A stretch of DNA of 6,156 nucleotides, taken from assembly GCA_002332795.1 (NCBI GenBank), contig DDBP01000324.1, positions 1 to 6,156 on the forward strand, read 5' to 3'. The position numbers and the translations under genes are program-made. Numbering within the stretch: position 1 is the stretch's first letter; every line of letters starts with the position of its first letter. The notes below the pieces were generated by a model. The model was not told the DNA's origin, ran no database searches, and saw nothing but the letters and a program-made list of their open reading frames with translations. Origin of the DNA: Anaerolineales bacterium UBA2029 (lineage in GTDB: Bacteria > Chloroflexota > Anaerolineae > Aggregatilineales > Aggregatilineaceae). Shown here one piece after another: positions 1 through 4,086 of this stretch.

Positions 1-420
1 CACGCGCAGATCGGGGCGGAGTTCGCCCGTCGCTACGGGCTGCACCCGAAGGTGGTCAACTGCATTGCCTCGCACCATCACGAGGTAGAGCAGGAATGCG
101 TCGAGGCGATGATCGTCGAGGCCGCCGACGCCATCTCCGGCGCGCGGCCCGGCGCTCGGCGCGAGAGCCTGGATACCTACATCCGCCGCATCAAGGCTTT
201 GGAAGACCTGGCCAAGGAATTCCCAGGCGTCGAGCAGAGCTATGCTCTGCAGGCCGGGCGCGAAGTGCGTATCATGGTCAAGCCAGAGGAAATTGACGAC
301 CTGGCTGCCATGCGCCTGGCCCGCGATATCTCTCGCCGCATCGAGGAGACCATGCAATACCCCGGTCAGATCAAGGTGACAATCATCCGCGAGACACGCG
401 CGGTAGACTACGCCAAGTGA
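1..420 (+). CDS. rny: Ribonuclease Y, C-terminal part (gene runs off the left edge)
   Basis: RNase Y is a membrane-anchored endoribonuclease that starts decay and processing of many mRNAs. Frame 1 is open from base 1 and gives the last 139 residues; the N-terminal membrane anchor, coiled coil, KH domain and catalytic HD pair lie outside the window. The visible part starts in the late HD domain (HAQIGAEFARRYGLHP, then an ASHHHEVE helix where relatives usually have AHHGDVE or AHHNDVE). It continues with the hallmark ADAISGARPGARRESLDTY segment (about residues 42-60), the QAGREVRIMVKP strand (about 84-95) and the ending YPGQIKVTIIRETRAVDYAK. These motifs are distinctive for the family and run intact to the stop. 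It ends before a perfect hairpin that probably terminates transcription. The identification is by recall of family motifs; the true start cannot be seen. Confidence 0.96.
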   Translation, partial: HAQIGAEFARRYGLHPKVVNCIASHHHEVEQECVEAMIVEAADAISGARPGARRESLDTYIRRIKALEDLAKEFPGVEQSYALQAGREVRIMVKPEEIDDLAAMRLARDISRRIEETMQYPGQIKVTIIRETRAVDYAK

Positions 421-433
421 CTCTCAAGCGCAC

Positions 434-462
434 CGACGGCGGGCTAACAATGCCCGCCGTCG
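434..462. terminator. Perfect 11-bp hairpin between convergent genes, probable bidirectional terminator
   Basis: Bases 434-444 (CGACGGCGGGC) pair perfectly with 452-462 (GCCCGCCGTCG) around a 7-nt loop, TAACAAT. The hairpin starts 14 nt after the rny stop and lies 27 nt beyond the stop of the convergent gene on the minus strand, where a shared terminator is expected. There is no clean T-run on either side; on the plus strand only a pyrimidine-rich stretch follows (463-490). It may act as a weak intrinsic terminator or as a 3' stabilising stem. The stem is read directly; its function is inferred. Confidence 0.7.
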
Positions 463-488
463 CCTGTCCTGCCTTCTTATGATTCTCT

Positions 489-920
489 TCAACCAGCGCG
501 CGCCAGGGTGCGGGCCAGCTCGCTGGCGCTGCGCACCAGGATAGGCGGCTCTGGCAACCAGGGATAGTAGGTAATCTGCTGCGGCTGCGTGACCAGAAAC
601 TGCGGTGTCGCCAGGTCCTGTACCAGCCCAAACCCTCCGCTGCGCATCAATTCGTACAGCAGCCCAACCATCGCTCCCGTCCAGGCAGAGGCCGGGAAGA
701 CGTCAATCCGGTGAAACGAGCGCGAGCCGTCCAGCCCCGGCGCGCGCAATACCAGCCGCCCCCCATCTGCGCACAAGACCTGCTTCACGTCCGGCCCCAG
801 CGGCAAGACACGAGCTATCTGCTCCGACGTTTCGAGAACCTGCCGCACCGCGGCGCGGTCTCCATCGGCGAAACGCCCATCCTGGGCATGACAGACGAGG
901 ATCACCATCTCCCGGACCAT
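489..920 (-). CDS. Conserved-looking protein of unknown function, 143 aa
   Basis: I do not recognise this family. The protein looks soluble and globular, with no signal peptide or membrane helix. It opens with a probable beta strand (MVREMVILVCHA), then a helical stretch with many charged residues (about 19-38), a strand pair around VLCADGGRLVLRA (48-60), a hydrophobic helix (AMVGLLYELM, 83-92) and a C-terminal helix after YYPWLPEPPILVRSASEL (about 118-135). Two cysteines (C10, C50) do not form a metal motif. I chose the ATG at 920 because GGAGGAGG lies 6 nt before it and a good promoter at 979-1007 fits a leader of about 50 nt. The frame stays open to an ATG at 1091, but that longer start would put the promoter inside the gene. 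It is convergent with rny and divergent from the AIM24-family gene, so it is probably a single-gene unit. High third-position GC and strong initiation signals support a real gene. Confidence 0.8.
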   Translation of the reverse strand: MVREMVILVCHAQDGRFADGDRAAVRQVLETSEQIARVLPLGPDVKQVLCADGGRLVLRAPGLDGSRSFHRIDVFPASAWTGAMVGLLYELMRSGGFGLVQDLATPQFLVTQPQQITYYPWLPEPPILVRSASELARTLARAG

Positions 921-926
921 GACGTG

Positions 927-934
927 CCTCCTCC
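927..934 (-). promoter_or_regulatory. Strong Shine-Dalgarno site deciding the start at 920
   Basis: Read on the minus strand, the sequence is GGAGGAGG, followed by CACGTC and then the ATG. It is a near-ideal anti-16S match at 6-nt spacing, the strongest ribosome binding site in the window. It outweighs the in-frame ATG 57 codons upstream. Confidence 0.85.
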
Positions 935-978
935 GCGCGGGGCGGACCCCGCCGGGCATCCAGCCGGTTGATACGGTA

Positions 979-1007
979 AGAATAGCACACATGTTCGCAT
1001 TACTCAA
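979..1007 (-). promoter_or_regulatory. Sigma-70-type promoter for the 143-aa gene
   Basis: On the minus strand, TTGAGT (1007-1002) is followed after exactly 17 nt by TATTCT (984-979). The -10 is preceded by TGC, an extended -10 element. Four bases of each hexamer match consensus. Transcription would start near 972, giving a leader of about 50 nt before the ATG at 920. Spacing, extended element and position agree; there is no experimental support. Confidence 0.65.
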
Positions 1008-1029
1008 ATTGCCTGGTGTGCGCACGGAT

Positions 1030-1130
1030 TGACAGCATTCGATCATCTGCTCCTCTATCTGTGGGGGTGAGTATGCCAACGATACCGCCATATGTGCCGA
1101 TCTCGACCCTCTGTCGCAGGTGATCTGTCA
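1030..1130. repeat. Imperfect inverted repeat in the intergenic region
   Basis: The left arm has TGACAG (1030-1035) and GATCATCTGC (1041-1050). The right arm, GCAGGTGATCTGTCA (1116-1130), reads TGACAGATCACCTGC on the other strand. The arms match in two blocks, with one mismatch in the larger block and about 5 extra bases in the left arm. The arms are 65 nt apart. It could be a structured RNA, a pair of binding sites or chance. Confidence 0.3.
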
Positions 1131-1287
1131 GCGACTCGGCAAGGGAAGAACCATGCCATTGGGGCAGTCTCAGTGTGATCGATCCCTGCCAAGAGACGAC
1201 CAAATCGCGGCAAAGCCCTGTTAAGATGCCGGCGTTCAGCCGTGCCTGCTGCGCGCTCCTGGCTAGATCGTCGGGGCCATCCGGCGC

Positions 1288-1293
1288 TATACT
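1288..1293 (+). promoter_or_regulatory. Possible -10 element for the AIM24-family gene
   Basis: TATACT matches the -10 consensus at five of six positions. A start near 1300 would give a leader of about 29 nt to the ATG at 1329. I find no convincing -35 at 16-19 nt upstream, so the call is tentative. Confidence 0.4.
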
Positions 1294-1315
1294 ACGGCCA
1301 GGGATCAGCCGGACA

Positions 1316-1321
1316 GAGGAG
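1316..1321 (+). promoter_or_regulatory. Shine-Dalgarno site deciding the start at 1329
   Basis: GAGGAG lies 7 nt before the ATG at 1329. The frame is open upstream to an ATG at 1242, but the extra 29 residues have no ribosome binding site and do not resemble the family, which starts just before the RAEILYRPSYS segment. Confidence 0.8.
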
Positions 1322-1328
1322 AACGATT

Positions 1329-2015
1329 ATGCGTGCGGAAATTCTGTACCGCCCGTCCTATTCGATGGCGATCGTTGACCTGGAACCCTACGAGGAAATC
1401 AGCGTGGAATCCGGCGCGATGGTCAGCATGACTGAAGGAATGAAGTTGAAGACGCGCACCGAAGGCGGGGTCTTGCGCAGCCTGACCCGCTCGTTGCTGG
1501 GGGGCGAGAGCTTCTTCGTGAACGTCTTCCAGGCTCCGGCGCAGGGCGGGCAGATCAACCTGGCCCCGGCCATGCCCGGTGACATGATGATCCTGGAAAT
1601 GTACGGGGAGTCGCTGTTGGTGCAGAGCGGCTCATACGTCGCGTCGTCGCTGGGCATCACCATTGACGCGAAGTGGAGCGGCGCGCAGACCTTCTTCGCT
1701 TCAGAGGGTCTGGTGATGCTGCGCGCCCGTGGCGAAGGGTTGTTGCTGCTCTCCAGCTACGGCGCGATTCACCCCATCGAGCTGGCCCCTGGGCAACGCT
1801 ACACGGTGGACACCGGTCATCTGGTCGCTTTCACCGAGGGGATCGGCTTCCGGGTGCGCCCGGCGGGCGGCGTGCGCTCTACCCTGCTCAGCGGTGAGGG
1901 GCTGGTCGTAGACCTCACCGGCCCAGGGCGAGTCTATATGCAGACGCGCTCGGCGGATGCTTTCCTGGCCTGGCTGGCTCCCAACCTGCCGCAGGCTGGC
2001 CCGCCGCAGAGTTAG
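1329..2015 (+). CDS. AIM24 / TIGR00266 family protein, 228 aa
   Basis: AIM24-family proteins (formerly DUF124) are widespread single-domain beta-rich proteins of unknown biochemical function; the family name comes from a yeast mitochondrial inner-membrane protein. The protein follows the TIGR00266 pattern throughout: the opening YRPSYSMAIVDLEPYEEI (7-24), VESGAMVSMTEGMKLKT (26-42), the LLGGESFFVNVFQA block (56-69), LAPAMPGDMMIL (78-89), LVQSGSYVASSLGITID (97-113), LLLLSSYGAI (138-147), YTVDTGHLVAF (158-168) and STLLSGEGLVVDLTGPG (184-200), followed by VYMQTRS (202-208). The length is usual for the family and nothing is missing. There is no signal peptide or clear membrane helix. The start is set by GAGGAG at 7-nt spacing. 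It is divergent from the 143-aa gene and lies 138 nt upstream of the prenyl synthase on the same strand. Co-transcription is possible but not shown. The family call is sure; its role is not known. Confidence 0.93.
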   Translation: MRAEILYRPSYSMAIVDLEPYEEISVESGAMVSMTEGMKLKTRTEGGVLRSLTRSLLGGESFFVNVFQAPAQGGQINLAPAMPGDMMILEMYGESLLVQSGSYVASSLGITIDAKWSGAQTFFASEGLVMLRARGEGLLLLSSYGAIHPIELAPGQRYTVDTGHLVAFTEGIGFRVRPAGGVRSTLLSGEGLVVDLTGPGRVYMQTRSADAFLAWLAPNLPQAGPPQS

Positions 2016-2040
2016 CGTGCCCGCGCGTCTGGGGTTTTGC

Positions 2041-2108
2041 ACCGCTGAGACGCAGAGGGAGCAGAGGAGTAGAGCAAGGACGCTGTGCCTTTCTCTGTAA
2101 TTTCTGCG
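2041..2108. repeat. GA-rich degenerate intergenic repeat with inverted arms
   Basis: The plus strand from 2041 reads as degenerate 8-10-base units around CGCAGAGG: ACCGCTGAGACGCAGAGG, then GAGCAGAGG and AGTAGAGC. Near the other end, TTTCTCTGTAATTTCTGCG (2090-2108) is a degenerate reverse complement of the same theme, so the region can fold back on itself. From memory, sequences of the type ACCGCAGAGACGCAGAGG are scattered between genes of many environmental bacteria. It sits between the AIM24 gene and the prenyl synthase and contains the GTG at 2085, an apparent upstream start of the latter that I reject. Confidence 0.65.
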
Positions 2109-2141
2109 CGCTCTGGAGTGGAATCCGCCCGCAACATGGCG

Positions 2142-2147
2142 AAAGGA
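2142..2147 (+). promoter_or_regulatory. Shine-Dalgarno site deciding the start at 2154
   Basis: AAAGGA lies 6 nt before the ATG at 2154. In-frame alternatives are GTG at 2085, inside the repeat, and ATG at 2136, which has no purine-rich site at the right distance. Both are less likely. Confidence 0.7.
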
Positions 2148-2153
2148 AACAGG

Positions 2154-3194
2154 ATGGCAGCTTCGTATGAGTCTCTCTTTGGGGGAATACTGGCCGAGGT
2201 CGAGGGGGAAATGCGCGCTGCCCGGCAGGAACAGCGCGAAGTCGCGCCGCTGATGTGGCAGATGATCGATCATCACTTCGGTTGGAACGCGGAAGACGCG
2301 GCGCAGAGGGCGCGTATTGCTGGTAAACGGGTGCGCCCGGTGCTGATGGCGCTGGTGGCACAGGCAATCGCGGGCAGTTACCGACACGTGCTGCCTGCGG
2401 CGGCGGCGCTTGAGTTCCTGCACAATTTCACCCTCATTCACGACGACGTGATGGATCGCTCGCTGGAACGTCGGCATCGCCCGACCGTGTGGAGCATTTG
2501 GGGCAGCGACCAGGCGATCAATGCCGGAGATGGCCTCTATGCCCTGGCGAATCTCACCCTGACGCGCTTGCTGCGGCTGGATGTGCCCCCCGCGCGCATC
2601 GTACGTGCGGCGGCGGTGCTGTCGCAGGCGTGCCTGTGGACGGCGGAAGGACAGGTGCTCGACATGACCTTCCCGCAGCGCGAAGACGTGACCGTGGCCG
2701 AGTACCTGACCATGATCACGCACAAGACGGCAACGCTGATCGAAGCCGCCGCACAGATGGGCGCGTTGCTGAGCACTGACGACGAAGCGGTCGTCCAGGC
2801 GTATGGGCAGTTCGCGCGAGCGTTGGGCATCGCCTTTCAGGTGCGCGACGACTACCTGGGCATCTGGGGCGACGAAGCGATCACAGGCAAGTCGGCGACG
2901 GGCGACATCCGCGAGAAGAAAAAGTCGTATCCGGTGCTGTTCGCCTGGGAGCGCGCGGGCGACAGCGACCGCGAGACTTTGCGCCGCATCTATGCGCAGC
3001 CGACGCTCTCCGACCAGGACGTACAGCAGGTCGTGCGCATTTTGGAGCGGACAGGCGCGCCCGCCGAAACCGAGCGCGTGGCCGACGACTATTACCAGGC
3101 TGCGCTGAGGCACCTGGACGCGACCGGTAGTGCCAATGCTGCGCAGACGCAGTTGCGGCAACTGGCCTCGTTCCTGGTGCGCCGCGCCTACTGA
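2154..3194 (+). CDS. Trans-polyprenyl diphosphate synthase (GGPP/FPP synthase-like), 346 aa
   Basis: This enzyme joins isopentenyl diphosphate units to an allylic diphosphate, making a precursor of carotenoids, quinone side chains or other isoprenoids. Family landmarks in order are GKRVRP (57-62, substrate-binding Lys and Arg), the first aspartate-rich motif DDVMD (97-101) within LIHDDVMD, the RR pair (106-107) in ERRHRPT, where H stands where relatives usually have G, the GQ pair (166-167) in AEGQVLDM, KT (191-192), and the second aspartate-rich region FQVRDDYLGIWGD (228-240) followed by TGK (244-246) and KKKSYP (255-260). The second motif is DDxxG and not the classical DDxxD, as I recall for a GGPP-synthase-like group in Actinobacteria and Chloroflexota. 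The length is normal and no membrane segment is seen. Chain length cannot be set from motifs alone: residues before the first motif (E87 F88 L89 H90 N91 F92) lack an obvious bulky double block. It may share a transcript with the AIM24 gene. It ends 4 nt from the convergent TIR gene. Confidence 0.93.
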   Translation: MAASYESLFGGILAEVEGEMRAARQEQREVAPLMWQMIDHHFGWNAEDAAQRARIAGKRVRPVLMALVAQAIAGSYRHVLPAAAALEFLHNFTLIHDDVMDRSLERRHRPTVWSIWGSDQAINAGDGLYALANLTLTRLLRLDVPPARIVRAAAVLSQACLWTAEGQVLDMTFPQREDVTVAEYLTMITHKTATLIEAAAQMGALLSTDDEAVVQAYGQFARALGIAFQVRDDYLGIWGDEAITGKSATGDIREKKKSYPVLFAWERAGDSDRETLRRIYAQPTLSDQDVQQVVRILERTGAPAETERVADDYYQAALRHLDATGSANAAQTQLRQLASFLVRRAY

Positions 3195-3198
3195 ACGC

Positions 3199-3843
3199 TC
3201 ACTCGCTCAGCGCCGCGACCAGTTGGCGCAGTTGCTGTTTGTAGTTGTCGCCGGTGAAGTCGAAACGCGGTTTGCGGCGCAGCGCATCGGGCACTTCGGC
3301 AGGCTCCAGCAGTGCCACCAGGATGGGCTTGCGCGTCTTGACGAAGTAGTCTAGCGCTTCGGCGACGTTGGTGGCGTGAATGGCCAGCGGAGTGAGGATC
3401 AGCACCATCGCCCGGCATTCCGTCAGGGCGGGATGCACGCCCGTCGCCCATTGCACCAGGTTGTCCTCTGGCCCCGGCAGCCAGACCGGTATGCCGCTGC
3501 GCGTCAGGTCTTCGGCCAGGATTTCGGCGAACTCGGCGTCGGACACGCTATAATTCACGTACACGGGAGGCGTGCTGAGCCTGGACTTCCCCTTGCCAGG
3601 TACCAGGTCGGCGAACTGCGCCGGATCGGGGCGCTTGAGGCGGGCGTGCAGGGGGGTGCGCCCCATACGGATCACGGTGGTGCCGCAGAATGCACAGGTA
3701 CCGCGAATGCCGGGCGCACCGCGCCGCGTCCAGATCGCCTGAGGCGCTTCGATGGGCGTCTTCTGGCGACAGCTCACGCAGTAGGCTTCGAATTCGTCTT
3801 CGTCGTCGTACAGTTCGTCGAACAGGTCGAGTTCGTCGTCCAT
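3199..3843 (-). CDS. Zinc-ribbon (DUF5679-like) and TIR-domain fusion protein, 214 aa
   Basis: Three parts are visible. Residues 2-19 are extremely acidic (12 of 18 are D or E). Residues 20-62 form a ribbon with C22-x2-C25 and C50-x2-C53, matching the DUF5679 pattern YCVxCR...GTCxxCGTxVxRMG. After a basic linker (about 63-92), residues 93-200 look like a TIR domain: VYVNYSVSDAEFAEILAEDL (94-113), GIPVWL (117-122), an amphipathic ALTECRAMVLILTPLAI (139-155), NVAEAL (159-164) and KPILVALLE (172-180). E162 sits where the catalytic glutamate of NAD-cleaving TIR domains is expected. Bacterial TIR domains often cleave NAD or make signalling nucleotides in antiphage defence, but some are only scaffolds; activity here is inferred. 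No defence partner lies nearby. The start is uncertain: ATG 3843 begins the acidic segment, while ATG 3876 would add 11 residues encoded by a tandem repeat. Neither has a clear ribosome binding site. Confidence 0.85.
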   Translation of the reverse strand: MDDELDLFDELYDDEDEFEAYCVSCRQKTPIEAPQAIWTRRGAPGIRGTCAFCGTTVIRMGRTPLHARLKRPDPAQFADLVPGKGKSRLSTPPVYVNYSVSDAEFAEILAEDLTRSGIPVWLPGPEDNLVQWATGVHPALTECRAMVLILTPLAIHATNVAEALDYFVKTRKPILVALLEPAEVPDALRRKPRFDFTGDNYKQQLRQLVAALSE

Positions 3844-3859
3844 GGGCGGGTCTTGGGGC

Positions 3860-3892
3860 TGAGAGTCGGGAGTCATGAGTCACGAGTTGAGT
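3860..3892. repeat. Heptad tandem repeat (nnnGAGT) upstream of the TIR gene
   Basis: The plus strand reads TGAGAGT, CGGGAGT, CATGAGT, CACGAGT and a final partial TGAGT: four 7-base units plus a part unit, each ending in GAGT. On the minus strand this is ACTCGTG ACTCATG ACTCCCG ACTCTCA. From memory, similar 'ACTCATGACTCCCGACTC' strings occur between genes of many environmental bacteria. The alternative ATG at 3876 lies inside one unit. The repeat would be in the leader of the TIR gene transcript. Confidence 0.7.
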
Positions 3893-3959
3893 GCATACAG
3901 GTCACGGGGCTGGTGGCGAGCCATCTGCCAGCCGGACACAAGACTACCACACCCCGCGA

Positions 3960-3988
3960 ATTATGCGTAACTGCGGCACCGCAGTAAA
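3960..3988 (-). promoter_or_regulatory. Sigma-70-type promoter for the TIR gene
   Basis: On the minus strand, TTTACT (3988-3983) is followed after exactly 17 nt by CATAAT (3965-3960). These match consensus at four and five positions. Transcription would start near 3953, giving a leader of about 110 nt to the ATG at 3843 that contains the heptad repeat. The spacer holds the palindrome at 3971-3984. Confidence 0.6.
3971..3984. promoter_or_regulatory. 14-bp palindrome, possible operator between divergent genes
   Basis: CTGCGG CA CCGCAG consists of two perfect 6-bp half sites around two central bases. It fills most of the spacer between the -35 and -10 of the minus-strand promoter and directly abuts the plus-strand TAAAAT at 3985. 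A protein bound here could block the TIR promoter and possibly the tkt promoter. The palindrome is seen; a regulator is inferred. Confidence 0.4.
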
Positions 3989-3990
3989 AT
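3985..3990 (+). promoter_or_regulatory. Possible -10 element for tkt
   Basis: TAAAAT matches the -10 consensus at five of six positions and would start transcription near 3997, about 90 nt before the tkt ATG. There is no good -35 at 16-18 nt (TTATGC at 3961-3966 is poor). It overlaps the -35 of the divergent promoter. Confidence 0.35.
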
Positions 3991-4016
3991 GGGGGCGTTT
4001 GGCCAGGGGACAGTGC

Positions 4017-4043
4017 CGGGCCGACAGCAACCAGGACGGCCCG
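4017..4043 (+). other. Possible hairpin in the tkt leader
   Basis: CGGGCCG (4017-4023) can pair with CGGCCCG (4037-4043) around a 13-nt loop. It ends 43 nt before the tkt start and would lie in the mRNA leader if transcription begins near 3997. GC-rich stems of this length arise by chance in such DNA, so a regulatory role is speculative. Confidence 0.25.
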
Positions 4044-4086
4044 CCCGCTTTGACGAAGATCACACATTCAGTTGGGAAGGGTTCCG

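Larger units (their letters stand above)
921..1328. other. Gene-free divergent intergenic region
   Basis: This stretch of about 400 nt lies between two divergently transcribed genes. It holds the minus-strand promoter (979-1007), an imperfect inverted repeat (1030-1050 with 1116-1130) and a plus-strand -10 element (1288-1293). The part from about 960 to 1240 is visibly less GC-rich than the flanking genes. Reading frames inside it lack a plausible start with a ribosome binding site. No tRNA, riboswitch or mobile-element signature was recognised. Confidence 0.6.

Noticed and set aside
921..1091. 57-codon N-terminal extension of the 143-aa protein
   Set aside because: It would put the promoter at 979-1007 inside the gene, and the ATG at 920 has an almost ideal ribosome binding site.
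1000..1203. Minus-strand 67-codon frame in the intergenic region as a gene
   Set aside because: It has a TTG start only, no ribosome binding site, AT-richer codons than neighbours and no family match that I know. Kept only as a possible remnant in the findings.
1182..1306. GATCCCTG (1182-1189) and CAGGGATC (1299-1306) as an inverted repeat
   Set aside because: The match is 8 bp with arms more than 100 nt apart, expected by chance at this scale, with no supporting structure.
2096..2101. TGTAAT as a -10 element for the prenyl synthase
   Set aside because: It has no -35 at a workable distance and falls inside the degenerate repeat, so a chance match is likely.
2085..2153. Upstream GTG start for the prenyl synthase
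   Set aside because: The GTG lies in the repeat region and lacks a ribosome binding site; AAAGGA before the ATG at 2154 fits better and gives a normal family N-terminus.
1701..3161. Minus-strand open frame of 486 codons opposite the AIM24 and prenyl synthase genes
   Set aside because: It spans two intact, recognised genes and the GA-rich repeat on the other strand; its peptide is rich in R, H and Q without domain motifs.
3199..4086. A multi-gene antiphage system built around the TIR gene
   Set aside because: The neighbours are a prenyl synthase and a transketolase; no Sir2, Thoeris ThsA, STING, CBASS cyclase, Argonaute or nuclease gene is present in the window.
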